Of a stretch of 64,000 nt of DNA, positions 47,849 through 57,139 are shown in pieces. The notes under the pieces are model-generated. The model did no database searches and was not told the DNA's origin. It saw only the letters and a list, made by a program, of their open reading frames with translations. Position numbers and translations under genes: made by a program. The DNA lies in the NCBI RefSeq assembly GCF_900105905.1, contig NZ_FNSV01000005.1, positions 1,116,001-1,180,000 on the forward strand, written 5' to 3'. Position 1 is the first letter of the stretch. Each line of letters begins with the position of its first letter. The stretch comes from Rhodococcus koreensis. GTDB lineage: Bacteria; Actinomycetota; Actinomycetes; Mycobacteriales; Mycobacteriaceae.

Positions 47849-48204
47849 TGTTGATGCGAGTCGACCACAGCTCCGGCACCCCACTGGGCGAACAGATCGC
47901 CGCCAATGTGCGCGGCGCGTTCCTGCGCGGCGAGATCGGCGCGGGCGACCGGCTGCCCTCCGCCCGGGCACTGGCCGAGTCCATCGACGTCAACCTCCAC
48001 ACGGTGCTGCGCGCCTACGCCACCCTCCGCGACGAGGGGCTGATCGACCTCCGCCGGGGCCGGGGCGCGGTCGTCCGCGCCGACACAGACCCGATTCGTA
48101 CCGGATTGACCGAAGCCGCACGCACTTTCGTCGCCGAGGCACGGCGCCTCGGACTCGACACCGAACAGATGCTCGACGTGATCAAGGAGACCACCGAACG
48201 ATGA
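47848..48204 (+). CDS. GntR-family regulator (YtrA-like)
   Basis: A 118-residue protein: a GntR winged helix (GTPLGEQIAANVRGAFLRGE, LPSARALAESIDVNLHTVLR, DEGLIDLRRGRGAVV) followed by a short ~40-residue helical tail, the size of the YtrA subfamily that lacks a large ligand domain. It is coupled by ATGA to a DUF1648 membrane protein and probably represses the pair through the palindrome that overlaps its start. Confidence 0.9.
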   Translation: MLMRVDHSSGTPLGEQIAANVRGAFLRGEIGAGDRLPSARALAESIDVNLHTVLRAYATLRDEGLIDLRRGRGAVVRADTDPIRTGLTEAARTFVAEARRLGLDTEQMLDVIKETTER

Positions 48205-49121
48205 CGACCTCCCGCACGCGCCTCCTCGCCGCGACCTCGGCGGTACCCCTCCTCGCCCTCGTGATCGCGAGACTCGCGTGGGGCGGCGATCTGCCGCCGG
48301 TGGTGGCCAGCCACTGGTCCGGCACCCGACCCGACGGTTTCAGCGACACGACCACCTACTTCTGGATCGCCCTCGCCGTCTGCGCAATCGCCGCGGGCAC
48401 CGCCGGCGTCGCCGCGGCCCGGATCCGCACCGACGCCGCGCTCTGGCTCCCCGCCACCGTGTTCACCGGGTGGACGGTGGCCACGACGTGGATCGTCAGC
48501 GTCGCCGCCACCGTCCGTGCGGGCTCGCCCGGCGCGGCGACGCTGGGCTGGTGGATCGTGATCCCCCTGCTGGGAATCCTGTGGGCGGTCGCCACGTTCG
48601 TCCTGCTCCCCCGGCCGTCGCACGCCACGGAGAACGGCCCCGCGCCGACACTGCCCGTCCCCCTGGCGCCCGGCGAACGCGCGTCCTGGACCGGATACGC
48701 GCGCGGGCGCTGGGCGGGCGTGCTCGCTCTCGCCATGGCCGTCGCCGCGCTCGTGTCCGCGCTGGTGGGCGCACTCTGGCTCGCGGCGCTGTTCCTCGTC
48801 CTGGTGGTCGCCGGCGGCGCCTTCGCTTCCGTGACCGTGCAGGTCGACCGCACCGGGCTGAGCCTCGCGTCGTGGAACGTGCGCTGGCGGCACATCCCAC
48901 TCGACGCGGTCGACGAGGCGCAGGTGACCGAGATCCGCCCCGGGGACTGGGGCGGCTGGGGATACCGCTTCTCACCGCGCGGAACCGCGGTGGTGATCCG
49001 CGGCGGCGAGGGCATCGTGGTGACCCGCGCCGGCGGCCGCCCGTTCGCCGTCACCGTCGACGGCGCCGCTCAGGGTGCGGCGCTCCTCAACTCGCTCGCC
49101 GCACCCCGTCCGGCGGGTTAG
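48201..49121 (+). CDS. DUF1648-domain membrane protein
   Basis: A 306-residue membrane protein. The first segment carries the DUF1648 signature (LPPVVASHWSGTRPDGFSDT) between helices 1 and 2. About six hydrophobic segments follow, and the C-terminal ~90 residues are a soluble PH-like region (VQVDRTGLSLASWNVRWRHI, GIVVTRAGGRPFAVTVDG). GntR(YtrA)-DUF1648 pairs are common in Gram-positive bacteria and often respond to envelope stress or antibiotics; this is inferred from context. Confidence 0.8.
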   Translation: MTTSRTRLLAATSAVPLLALVIARLAWGGDLPPVVASHWSGTRPDGFSDTTTYFWIALAVCAIAAGTAGVAAARIRTDAALWLPATVFTGWTVATTWIVSVAATVRAGSPGAATLGWWIVIPLLGILWAVATFVLLPRPSHATENGPAPTLPVPLAPGERASWTGYARGRWAGVLALAMAVAALVSALVGALWLAALFLVLVVAGGAFASVTVQVDRTGLSLASWNVRWRHIPLDAVDEAQVTEIRPGDWGGWGYRFSPRGTAVVIRGGEGIVVTRAGGRPFAVTVDGAAQGAALLNSLAAPRPAG

Positions 49122-49128
49122 GGCGTGT

Positions 49129-49167
49129 CTCCCGATCCCTCTCGGGAGCGCCGAAACGGGGATCGGG
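49129..49167. terminator. Hairpin region between convergent DUF1648 and pdxT genes
   Basis: Two alternative stems are available: CTCCCGA with TCGGGAG (49129-49135, 49142-49148) and CCCGATCCC with GGGATCGGG (49131-49139, 49159-49167). They lie between the converging stops at 49121 and 49177 and probably end both transcripts. Confidence 0.6.
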
Positions 49168-49176
49168 GAAGGTGCC

Positions 49177-49785
49177 CTAGACCCCGCGGACGATGTCGAC
49201 GAACAACTCGTGCACTCGCCGATCCCCCGTGACCTCCGGGTGGAACGACGTCGCCACCACGGAACCCTGCCGCACGGCCACGATGCGTCCGGCGGCCGCG
49301 CCACCCGACTCGGGCACCCGGGCGAGGACCTGGACCTCGTCGCCGACGCGCTCCACCCACGGGGCCCGGATGAACACGGCCCGCATCGGGTCGCCGACGA
49401 TGCCCTCGAATTCGAGGTCGGACTCGAAGGAATCGACTTGACGGCCGAATGCGTTGCGGCGCACGGTCATGTCGATGGCGCCGAGGTGCTGGGCGTCGGG
49501 CCGGGTGTCGAGGATCTCGCTCGCGAGGAGGATCATCCCGGCGCACGACCCGTAGGCGGGCAACCCGTCGCGCAGGCGGGCCTTCAGCGGCTCGAGCAGT
49601 TCGAAGATCTGCAGCAGCTTGCTCATCGTCGTCGACTCACCGCCCGGGATCACCAGGCCGTCGATCTTCTCGAGCTCCTCCGGGCGACGGATGCCCACGG
49701 CGTCGGCGCCCGAATCATTCAGTGCAGCAAGGTGTTCACGGACGTCGCCCTGCAGGGCGAGCACTCCGACGAGGGGACGGGTCAT
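49177..49785 (-). CDS. pdxT: PLP synthase glutaminase subunit PdxT
   Basis: A 202-residue class I-like glutamine amidotransferase. It shows [16 protein letters not shown], the nucleophile region [11 protein letters not shown] (catalytic Cys), and the His-x-Glu pair in [13 protein letters not shown]. It supplies ammonia to PdxS for pyridoxal phosphate synthesis. The start overlaps the stop of the thioesterase gene by four bases. Separated from pdxS by two tesB genes and one opposite-strand gene. Confidence 0.95.
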   Translation of the reverse strand: MTRPLVGVLALQGDVREHLAALNDSGADAVGIRRPEELEKIDGLVIPGGESTTMSKLLQIFELLEPLKARLRDGLPAYGSCAGMILLASEILDTRPDAQHLGAIDMTVRRNAFGRQVDSFESDLEFEGIVGDPMRAVFIRAPWVERVGDEVQVLARVPESGGAAAGRIVAVRQGSVVATSFHPEVTGDRRVHELFVDIVRGV

Positions 49786-50636
49786 GCCATGTTTCCTGTC
49801 TCGATGTCGCGCAGGTCCTGATCGCGCTGGATGCGGGTCAACCCCTCCTGCACCACGGCGGCGACCATGGTGCCGTTCCGGTCGAACATGCGGCCCTGGG
49901 TGAGGGCGCGGCCGAAGCCGGCGGAGGGTGAGGTCTGGTCGTAGAGCAGCCACTCGTCGGCGCGGAACGGGCGCAGGAACCACATGGCGTGGTCGAGCGA
50001 CGCAGTCTGGGTGACCACTCCGGGGTGCGGGACCTTCGACGCGCCGAGGAGCGTCATGTCACTGAGGTAGGCGAGGGTGCAGATGTGGAAGACCCGATCG
50101 TCGGGCAGTGTGTTGCGGTAACGCATCCACACGCGTTGCTGCGCGGCGATTCCGGGAGTCTTCCTGGTGCAGTCGGCCGGAACGATACGGACGTCCCATT
50201 CCTTCCACTCCCGGTAGAGATCGGTGGCGGCCATCTCCTCGACGGTCTGTGCGTCGACGAGCTCTTCGGGCTCGGGGACCGACGGCATCGTGTCCTGGTG
50301 CTCGATGCCCTCGTCCTGCGAGTGGAACGAGGCCGACATGGTGAAGATCGCCTTGCCGTCCTGGATGCCCGTGACGCGCCGGGTGCAAAAGGACCGGCCG
50401 TCCCGGATCCGGTCGACCAGGTACACGGTGGGTTCCGCCGGATTTCCGGGGCGCAGAAAGTACCCGTGCAGGGAGTGCACCTCGAATCTCTCGTCGACGG
50501 TGCGGACGGCGGAGACGAGCGACTGACCGGCGACCTGCCCGCCGAACGTCCTCTTCAGCACGGACGGATGAACCGACCCGCGGAAGATGTCCTTCTCCAG
50601 CGCTTCGAGTTCGAGAATGTCCTCGATGCTCGCCAT
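49782..50636 (-). CDS. tesB: Acyl-CoA thioesterase II, copy next to pdxT
   Basis: A 284-residue double-hotdog thioesterase. [20 protein letters not shown] and [14 protein letters not shown] form the first hotdog; [20 protein letters not shown] and [20 protein letters not shown] the second, with the catalytic Asp/Gln-Thr set ([13 protein letters not shown]). It hydrolyses acyl-CoA to free acid. Translationally coupled to pdxT. Very similar to the second copy 700 bases upstream. Confidence 0.92.
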   Translation of the reverse strand: MASIEDILELEALEKDIFRGSVHPSVLKRTFGGQVAGQSLVSAVRTVDERFEVHSLHGYFLRPGNPAEPTVYLVDRIRDGRSFCTRRVTGIQDGKAIFTMSASFHSQDEGIEHQDTMPSVPEPEELVDAQTVEEMAATDLYREWKEWDVRIVPADCTRKTPGIAAQQRVWMRYRNTLPDDRVFHICTLAYLSDMTLLGASKVPHPGVVTQTASLDHAMWFLRPFRADEWLLYDQTSPSAGFGRALTQGRMFDRNGTMVAAVVQEGLTRIQRDQDLRDIETGNMA

Positions 50637-50692
50637 CCGCCCTCCTTCTGTGCCTGGTCAAGGTTATCCGCACGGTTCGGGCTCGAGGCACC

Positions 50693-51316
50693 ATGGGTGC
50701 CATGACGATGTTCACACCGACGAGCCCGGACGGTCTCGTCGCACTCGTCACCGAGCGTTGTCTCGCGGTGGACGGCACCGCCGTCGTCGCGATCGATGCC
50801 CCCGACGCCGCGCAGCCGCTCCCCCTCTCGGACGCGATCTGCGCGTCGCTGCGCGAACAGGGCCGGCCCTGCGACGTCGTGTCCGTCCACGACTACGTCC
50901 GGCCCGCCTCCCTGCGGTTCGAGCACGGACGCGACGACGAACTCAGCTACCGCACGCTCTGGTTCGACTACGACGCACTGAACCGGGAGGTGGTGCGGTC
51001 GGTCCGCGCCGACCGCCGGTGGTTGCCGCGGCTGTGGGACGAGGCCGAGGATCGCTCCGCCCGCTGCGCCCGCGTGCCCGCCGCCGACGGGCAGGTGCTT
51101 CTCGTGACAGGCCCGATGCTGCTCGGCCGGGACCTCGACTTCGACGTCACCGTGCAACTCCACCTGAGTGAAGGGGCCCTGCGGCGCCGTACTCCGGACG
51201 ATCAACGATGGACCGTGCCCGCACTGCTGCGCCGCGCCGCCGACGTCACCGGCGAACCCGACCTGCTGGTGCGGTACGACCATCCGCCGAAACCCGCGGT
51301 CCGAGCAGGCCGCTGA
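50693..51316 (+). CDS. Uridine-kinase-like or unknown protein inserted between the tesB genes
   Basis: A protein of 207 residues (ATG 50693) or 204 (ATG 50702) on the strand opposite its neighbours. Content such as VVAIDAPDAAQPLPLSDAIC, VVSVHDYVRPASLRFEHGRD and WFDYDALNREVVRSVRADRR recalls uridine kinase-like actinobacterial proteins of the P-loop class, but I see no classical Walker A (the GxxGxGK site reads VAIDAPDAAQP). Either a degenerate kinase or an unrelated fold. It ends five bases from the stop of the other tesB gene. Confidence 0.65.
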   Translation: MGAMTMFTPTSPDGLVALVTERCLAVDGTAVVAIDAPDAAQPLPLSDAICASLREQGRPCDVVSVHDYVRPASLRFEHGRDDELSYRTLWFDYDALNREVVRSVRADRRWLPRLWDEAEDRSARCARVPAADGQVLLVTGPMLLGRDLDFDVTVQLHLSEGALRRRTPDDQRWTVPALLRRAADVTGEPDLLVRYDHPPKPAVRAGR

Positions 51317-51321
51317 GCCGC

Positions 51322-52143
51322 TCACGTCGTGCGCAGGAACCGGGTCAGCCCTTCCTGCACCACGGCGGCGACCAGGTTCCCCTTCCGGTCGAAGATCCGT
51401 CCCTGCGCGAGAGCCCGGCCGAAGCCGGCGGCGGGCGACGTCTGGTCGTACAGCAGCCATTCGTCGGCCCGGAACGGGCGCAGGAACCACAGCGCGTGAT
51501 CGAGTGAGGCACTGTCGATCTCGACACCGGGATGCGGGGTCATCGCGGAACCGATGAGCGTCATGTCGCTCATGTACGCCAGCGCGCAGACATGGAAGAC
51601 GGGGTCGTCGGGCAGCGTCCTGCGGGACCGGAACCACGCCTGCTGCTGGGCGGCCGCACCGCGGATGCGGTCGACCTCGCCGTGTCCGACGATCCGGATG
51701 TCCCAGTCGGACCACTCCCGGGCCAGCCAGGCGATCTCCGGGTCGTCGGATTCGCCGGTGAACGGCAGATTGTCGGGCGGCGGGACCACGGGCATCTCGT
51801 CCTGGTGCTCGATGCCCACGTCGTCGACCTGGAAGGACGCCGACATCGTGAAGATGGCCTGGCCGTCCTGAACGGCGCTGACCCGCCGGGTGACGAACGA
51901 GCGGCCGTCCCGGATGCGGTCCACGAGGTACACGATCGGCATCGTGGGATTTCCGGGGCGGAGGAAGTATCCGTGCAGCGAATGCACCGCGAAGCGGGGG
52001 TCGACGGTGCGGACCGCCGCCACCAGCGCCTGACCGGCCACCTGCCCGCCGAAGGTGCGGGGAAGCATGGTCTCGGTCGCTATGCCCCGGAAGATGTTCT
52101 CCTCGAGGCGTTCCACTTCCAGGATCTCTTCGATCGTCGCCAT
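51322..52143 (-). CDS. tesB: Acyl-CoA thioesterase II, copy next to pdxS
   Basis: A 273-residue TesB-type double-hotdog thioesterase: [40 protein letters not shown], and the C-terminal YDQTSPAAGFGRALAQGRIF. It is a close paralogue of the copy next to pdxT. Start ATG 52143 (MATIEEILEVERLEENIFRG) matches the start of its paralogue. Its promoter lies after the pdxS terminator hairpin. Confidence 0.92.
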   Translation of the reverse strand: MATIEEILEVERLEENIFRGIATETMLPRTFGGQVAGQALVAAVRTVDPRFAVHSLHGYFLRPGNPTMPIVYLVDRIRDGRSFVTRRVSAVQDGQAIFTMSASFQVDDVGIEHQDEMPVVPPPDNLPFTGESDDPEIAWLAREWSDWDIRIVGHGEVDRIRGAAAQQQAWFRSRRTLPDDPVFHVCALAYMSDMTLIGSAMTPHPGVEIDSASLDHALWFLRPFRADEWLLYDQTSPAAGFGRALAQGRIFDRKGNLVAAVVQEGLTRFLRTT

Positions 52144-52203
52144 CCACGGCCCCTTCCGATGCTCGTCCGCTGACACTCTCCCACGGTCCCGGGCACCGGT
52201 GCA

Positions 52204-52245
52204 CCGCACCGCACGAGGTCCTGGTCGGGGCCTCGTGCGGTGCGG
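52204..52245 (-). terminator. Terminator hairpin after pdxS
   Basis: A perfect 15-bp inverted repeat (CCGCACCGCACGAGG 52204-52218 with its complement 52231-52245) lies between the pdxS stop and the start of the adjacent tesB gene. Confidence 0.7.
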
Positions 52246-52295
52246 GCGAACTCAGTGCAGAGGGAGAGCGATCGATCACAGATCGATCGCGGAGG

Positions 52296-53198
52296 TCACC
52301 AGCCGCGCTCGGCGAGCCGGTGCGGGACGGGGATGTCGTCGACGTTGATGCCGACCATCGCCTCGCCCAGCCCGCGGGAAACCTTCGCGAGGACGTCCGG
52401 GTCGTCGAAGAACGTGGTCGCCTTGACGATCGCCGCGGCGCGCTCGGCCGGGTTGCCCGACTTGAAGATGCCGGAACCGACGAACACACCCTCCGCGCCG
52501 AGCTGCATCATCATCGCCGCGTCCGCCGGGGTGGCGATGCCGCCGGCGGTGAACATGGTGACCGGCAGCTTACCGGCCTTGGCGACCTCGACGACCAGGT
52601 CGTACGGGGCCTGCAGCTCCTTGGCCGCCACGTACAGCTCGTCCTCGCTCAGCGACGTCAGCCTGCGGATCTCCCCGCCGATGGTGCGCATGTGGGTGGT
52701 CGCGTTGGACACGTCCCCGGTGCCGGCCTCACCCTTCGAGCGGATCATCGCCGCACCCTCGGTGATCCGGCGCAGCGCCTCACCAAGGTTCGTGGCACCA
52801 CAGACGAACGGAACGGTGAACTTCCACTTGTCGATGTGGTTGGCGTAATCGGCGGGCGTCAGGACCTCGGACTCGTCGATGTAGTCGACACCGAGCGACT
52901 GCAGGATCTGCGCCTCGACGAAGTGCCCGATCCGGGCCTTGGCCATCACCGGGATCGACACGGCGGAGATGATGCCGTCGATCATGTCCGGGTCGCTCAT
53001 CCGGGACACGCCGCCCTGGGCGCGGATGTCCGCGGGCACCCGCTCGAGTGCCATCACCGCGACGGCACCGGCGTCCTCGGCGATCTTCGCCTGGTCGGGG
53101 GTGACGACGTCCATGATGACCCCGCCCTTCAACATCTCGGCCATGCCGCGCTTGACGCGCGCCGTACCGGTGGTGGGGGTGGTGTCGGGGGTGCTCAC
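52296..53198 (-). CDS. pdxS: PLP synthase subunit PdxS
   Basis: A 300-residue TIM-barrel enzyme that makes pyridoxal 5'-phosphate from ribose 5-phosphate, glyceraldehyde 3-phosphate and ammonia from PdxT. Signatures: [20 protein letters not shown] with the Schiff-base Lys region, [20 protein letters not shown], and [20 protein letters not shown]. Start is GTG 53198 with AGGAG upstream; the frame upstream to 53243 adds an unlikely His/Gln stretch. Confidence 0.96.
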   Translation of the reverse strand: MSTPDTTPTTGTARVKRGMAEMLKGGVIMDVVTPDQAKIAEDAGAVAVMALERVPADIRAQGGVSRMSDPDMIDGIISAVSIPVMAKARIGHFVEAQILQSLGVDYIDESEVLTPADYANHIDKWKFTVPFVCGATNLGEALRRITEGAAMIRSKGEAGTGDVSNATTHMRTIGGEIRRLTSLSEDELYVAAKELQAPYDLVVEVAKAGKLPVTMFTAGGIATPADAAMMMQLGAEGVFVGSGIFKSGNPAERAAAIVKATTFFDDPDVLAKVSRGLGEAMVGINVDDIPVPHRLAERGW

Positions 53199-53349
53199 AG
53201 CGAACTCCTGAGGTGTGGCGTGGATTGATTGCGATAGCGGCATGCGTGAGCGACGACGTTCACGCTGCAGTACTTGATTCTAGGACGAACGCCAGTCCAC
53301 TTCCGTAGCCAGTCCGCGATTGCTGGCTTTCTCCGGACCTGCGGGCGGC

Positions 53350-54372
53350 TCAGGTGATCGCGCGCACCTCGGGGTCGTCGGCGGCAACGGCGACCGCTTC
53401 GGCCTCGTCGAGGAGATCCGCGAGGTCGTGCGGGTACACGGCTTCGCCCGCCGCCGCCAGTTCCCGTACCGTGTCCGCGGTGCACCACCGGTGACCGGTG
53501 ATGGTGCGGCTCTCGAGTTCGGTGAAGCCGCCGTGATGCGGCTCGAACCCGTCGGTGCGCAACGCGAAGAACAGCTCCTCGGACCGGATGAGCTGCCCGT
53601 TCCAGGAGAAGATCGCCACCCGACGCCACATCGGTCCGCGCAGCGACTCGGGTGATGCGGTGTGCCCGGTCTCCTCGGCGATCTCCCGGACCGCCGCCGC
53701 CCGCAGGTTCTCGCCCTTCTCGACGGCGCCGCCGATCGTGAACCAGTAGTAGATGTCGGGGACGGTGGGGTCGTGGCCCCGCAGCAGCAGCACCCGGCCG
53801 TCACCGTCGAGCAGCACCACCCGGGCCGACGTCCGGACCGAGTCGAGGGACAGACCCTCGGTGACCGCGGCGGCGGACGAACGTTCGGTGATCTCGAAGT
53901 ACGTCGGCAGCGGGGCCGTGCCCCCGAGGTGCAGCCATCGGACGGGCCGCCGGGTGCGTAGGGCGAGCGTGTCGCGGACGGCGTCGTTGTGGAATCGGCG
54001 GGCGATCAGCACCCGCGCCTCGGCGTCGGCGAGTTCCGCCACCAACTGGGGGCGCAGGGTGTCCGGGTCGAGCGACGAGAGTGCGCTGGACAACGCGTTC
54101 TCGGCGATCTCCCGGTCGGCCCGGTCCGCTCGTTCGGCCCTGGCCGCCAACGCGGCCAGCGACCTGCCCTCGGGTGGGTCCATCGCCGCGGCCGCCGCAC
54201 GGACGACCACCGCCCGGCGGGCGAGGGCAGCGTCGAGGGCCTGCCAGGACAGGTCGGAGCGGACGTGCAGGCGGTCGAGGCGGTTGGCCGTGCCGTACGC
54301 CCACAGGCCGATCGCGAGGACGACGGCCGCGACCAGCGCGAGAACCAGGATCGTGAGGGCGGAGAGCGTCAC
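53350..54372 (-). CDS. Membrane-anchored Nudix hydrolase, Rv2609c-like
   Basis: A 340-residue protein starting at GTG. One N-terminal transmembrane helix (about residues 5-27) leads to a helical region with LemA-like spacing (residues ~35-135), then a Nudix domain with the full box GGAVEKGENLRAAAVREI plus AEETG. Nudix enzymes cleave nucleoside diphosphate-X bonds. It overlaps pimA by four bases, and the same pairing with pimA exists in M. tuberculosis, so a link to lipid or nucleotide-sugar metabolism is possible. Confidence 0.85.
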   Translation of the reverse strand: MTLSALTILVLALVAAVVLAIGLWAYGTANRLDRLHVRSDLSWQALDAALARRAVVVRAAAAAMDPPEGRSLAALAARAERADRADREIAENALSSALSSLDPDTLRPQLVAELADAEARVLIARRFHNDAVRDTLALRTRRPVRWLHLGGTAPLPTYFEITERSSAAAVTEGLSLDSVRTSARVVLLDGDGRVLLLRGHDPTVPDIYYWFTIGGAVEKGENLRAAAVREIAEETGHTASPESLRGPMWRRVAIFSWNGQLIRSEELFFALRTDGFEPHHGGFTELESRTITGHRWCTADTVRELAAAGEAVYPHDLADLLDEAEAVAVAADDPEVRAIT

Positions 54373-55496
54373 GAGCCGACCTCCCGCACGCCGTCGCGGC
54401 CGACGGTGACCGTCTCGTAGACACGCAGGATCTGCTCGGCCACCACCGGCCAGTCGTATTCGGTGACCACTGTGCGGCCGACGTCGGTGAGCGCGGCGCT
54501 GCGCTCGGGGTCGCCGAGCACCGAGTCGATCCCGGCGGCGAGCGCCGCCGCATCCCCCACCGGCACCAGCACGCCCGCCTGCCCGTCCCGCAGGACCCGG
54601 CGGAATGCGTCCAGTTCGCTCGCCACGACGGCGGCTCCGGCGGCCATCGCCTCCACCAGCACGATGCCGAAGCTCTCACCGCCGAGGTTGGGGGCGCAGT
54701 ACACGTCGGCGCTCCGCAGCGCCGACGCCTTCTCGGCGTCGTCGACCTGGCCGAGCAGACGCAGATGCCCGAACACCGGGCCCGCCTCGCGGCGCAACTT
54801 GTCCTCGTCGCCGCGGCCGACCACCAGCACCTCGAGATCGGGATACTTCTCCACCAGCGTGGGCAGCGCCTTCAGGAGCACGGCCATGCCCTTGCGGGGC
54901 TCGTCGTAGCGGCCGAGGAAGAGGATGGTCTTGCCGGGGCGCGGATAGCCGGGCAGCGGTTCGGCGTGCGCGAACGCCGGGACGTCGACGCCGTTCGGGA
55001 TTTCGACGGCGTCGGAGCCGAGCGATTCCACCTGCCAGCGCCGCGCGAGTTCCGATACCGCGATGCGCCCGCTGATCTTCTCCAGGTACGGCTGGAGCAC
55101 ACCCTGAAACGTGCTCAGCACCAACGACTTCGTGGTCGAGGTGTGGAACGTCGCCACGATGGGCCCCTCCGCCACCCGCATGGCGAGCATCGACAGGCTC
55201 GGCGCGTTGGGCTCGTGGATGTGCAGGACGTCGAAGTCGTTGTCCGAGATCCAGCGCCGGACCCGGGCACTCGCGGCGGGGCCGAAACTCAGCCGGGCCA
55301 CCGAACCGTTGTAGGGAATCGCGAGGGCGCGTCCCGCCGACACGACGAAACCGGGCAGGTCGACGTCGTCGGACGCCGGCGCCAGGACGCTCACCTTGTG
55401 CCCGCGCTCGATCAGGACCTCCGCGAGGTCGACGACGTGGGCTTGCACTCCGCCCGGGACGTCGAACGAGTACGGGCAGACCATGCCGATCTTCAC
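54369..55496 (-). CDS. pimA: Phosphatidylinositol alpha-mannosyltransferase PimA
   Basis: A 375-residue GT4 glycosyltransferase that moves mannose from GDP-mannose to phosphatidylinositol, the first step in PIM/LM/LAM synthesis at the inner membrane face. Signatures: MVCPYSFDVPGGVQAHVVDL at the start, VLHIHEPNAPSLSMLAM, FLGRYDEPRKGMAVLLKALP and the EX7E region GESFGIVLVEAMAAGAAVVA. Start GTG 55496 overlaps the patA stop. The upstream frame to 55673 lies in patA. Confidence 0.95.
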   Translation of the reverse strand: MKIGMVCPYSFDVPGGVQAHVVDLAEVLIERGHKVSVLAPASDDVDLPGFVVSAGRALAIPYNGSVARLSFGPAASARVRRWISDNDFDVLHIHEPNAPSLSMLAMRVAEGPIVATFHTSTTKSLVLSTFQGVLQPYLEKISGRIAVSELARRWQVESLGSDAVEIPNGVDVPAFAHAEPLPGYPRPGKTILFLGRYDEPRKGMAVLLKALPTLVEKYPDLEVLVVGRGDEDKLRREAGPVFGHLRLLGQVDDAEKASALRSADVYCAPNLGGESFGIVLVEAMAAGAAVVASELDAFRRVLRDGQAGVLVPVGDAAALAAGIDSVLGDPERSAALTDVGRTVVTEYDWPVVAEQILRVYETVTVGRDGVREVGS

Positions 55497-56398
55497 GAGT
55501 TCTCCATACGGGAGAGCCTCGCCTGCGACAGGTCGGACAGCCACAGCGGCTGAAGCATGTGCCAGTCCTCGGGATGTGCGGCGATGTTGGCCTCGAACCG
55601 GTCCGCCAGGACCTGGGTCGCCGCGGCCACGCCCGCGGTCGTGTCGATCGGCGGGTCGATGCGGAAACCCCACCCGCTGTCGGTGAACCAGCAGTGCACC
55701 GGCAGCAGCGGCGCACCGGTGTCGATCGCCAGCTTGGCGGGACCGGCGGGCATGCGGGTCGGTTCCCCGAAGAACGTCACCGGGACCCCCTTCTTCGCCA
55801 GGTCGCGTTCACCGAGGAGACACACGATGCCGTTGTCCCGCAGCCGCTCCGACAGTTCCACGAACGGGGGGTGCTCACCGCCGCTGAGCGGGAAGATCTC
55901 GAAGCCGAGGCCTTCGCGGTAGTCGACGAACCGCTGGTACAGCGATTCGGGTTTCAGCCGTTCGGCGACCGTGGACAGGCCACCCCAGTGCTGGGCGCAC
56001 CACACACCGGCCATGTCCCAGTTGCCGCTGTGCGGAAGTGCGAGAATCGCGCCCCGGCCGGCTTCCTTCGCGGCGTCGAGGTGCTTCTGTCCCTCGATCA
56101 GCTCGTCGAGGGCGGCGCCGGTCTTCACCAGGTCCATCGACGGCAGCCGGAACGCCTCCCGCCAGTACCGTGCGTAGGACCGCATCGACGCCCGCATCAG
56201 CGCATCGGGCACCTCGGCGGGGGTCACCCCCAGCACCCGGGCGAGGTTGCGGCGCAACTGGTCCGGGCCGCCGTTCCGGACGGCGAAGTCGGCTCCCCTG
56301 TCGAACAGGGTGACCGCGGCCTTCTCGGGCAGGGCACGCACCAGCCGCCAGCCTGCCGCGTACCCCAGGTCGCTGAGGCGTTCGGACACGCCGCTCAC
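55493..56398 (-). CDS. patA: Phosphatidylinositol mannoside acyltransferase PatA
   Basis: A 301-residue membrane-associated acyltransferase of the LpxL-like family. The HX4D motif is ILALPHSGNWDMAG, and GVPVTFFGEPTRMPAGPAKL is a second conserved block. It adds an acyl chain to the mannose of PIM1/PIM2. It starts at GTG 56398, overlapping the pgsA stop by four bases, and overlaps pimA in turn. Confidence 0.92.
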   Translation of the reverse strand: MSGVSERLSDLGYAAGWRLVRALPEKAAVTLFDRGADFAVRNGGPDQLRRNLARVLGVTPAEVPDALMRASMRSYARYWREAFRLPSMDLVKTGAALDELIEGQKHLDAAKEAGRGAILALPHSGNWDMAGVWCAQHWGGLSTVAERLKPESLYQRFVDYREGLGFEIFPLSGGEHPPFVELSERLRDNGIVCLLGERDLAKKGVPVTFFGEPTRMPAGPAKLAIDTGAPLLPVHCWFTDSGWGFRIDPPIDTTAGVAAATQVLADRFEANIAAHPEDWHMLQPLWLSDLSQARLSRMENS

Positions 56399-57060
56399 TG
56401 CGCGGTCGCCTGTCCGTCTTCCGGCGTCGGATCTGCGGGCGGCAGGGGCAGCACGTCCCGCGCCCCCGGCGACCGGCGGACCGCCAGAACCCGCTGGAAC
56501 ACGGTGATCACGCTGCCCGCCGACAGCAACCACATCGCGACGTGCACGGCCCACGGCACTCCGAGCCCGGTGACGCCGGCGCCGACGAGCACGATGATCA
56601 GCCGATCGGGCCGTTCGATGAGGCCGCCGTCGGCGGACAGTCCGCTCGCCTCGGCGCGCGCCTTGGCGTACGAGATCACCTGCGACGTGACGAGGCACAG
56701 CAGCGTCGCGATCAGCAGCGGCTTGCTGTTCTCGTGGTAGACGGCCCACCAGGCGAGGCCGGCGAAGATCGCGCCGTCGGCCACCCGGTCGCAGGTGGCG
56801 TCGAGCACGGCGCCGTACCTGGTCCCGCCGCCCCGCGCGCGTGCCATCGCGCCGTCCAGCATGTCGAACATCACGAACAGCCAGATGAACATCGCTCCCC
56901 AGAACAGATGTCCGCTGGGAAACAGTGTGACCGCACCCGCCACGGTCGCGACGGTGCCGATGACGGTGACGGAATCGGGGGTGAGCCCGGTCTTGACCAG
57001 GGCCTTCCCCAGCGGCGCCGTCACCTTGGACACCGATGCCCGCCCGAAGAAGCTCAGCAC
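56395..57060 (-). CDS. pgsA: Phosphatidylinositol phosphate synthase (CDP-alcohol phosphotransferase)
   Basis: A 221-residue membrane enzyme starting at GTG with about six helices. The CDP-OH-P motif DGx2ARx8Gx3Dx3D is complete (DMLDGAMARARGGGTRYGAV with LDATCDR). By its place before patA and pimA it is the PgsA1-type enzyme that joins CDP-diacylglycerol to inositol phosphate. The C-terminal ~25 residues are a Pro/Asp-rich tail. Confidence 0.93.
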   Translation of the reverse strand: MLSFFGRASVSKVTAPLGKALVKTGLTPDSVTVIGTVATVAGAVTLFPSGHLFWGAMFIWLFVMFDMLDGAMARARGGGTRYGAVLDATCDRVADGAIFAGLAWWAVYHENSKPLLIATLLCLVTSQVISYAKARAEASGLSADGGLIERPDRLIIVLVGAGVTGLGVPWAVHVAMWLLSAGSVITVFQRVLAVRRSPGARDVLPLPPADPTPEDGQATAQ

Positions 57061-57139
57061 CTCTCCACCCCGTTCTTCACTTCCCGACAGGAACCCCGAA
57101 CGCGTGAGTCAGCGACTCGCGCGTCATTCATCTATCGCG

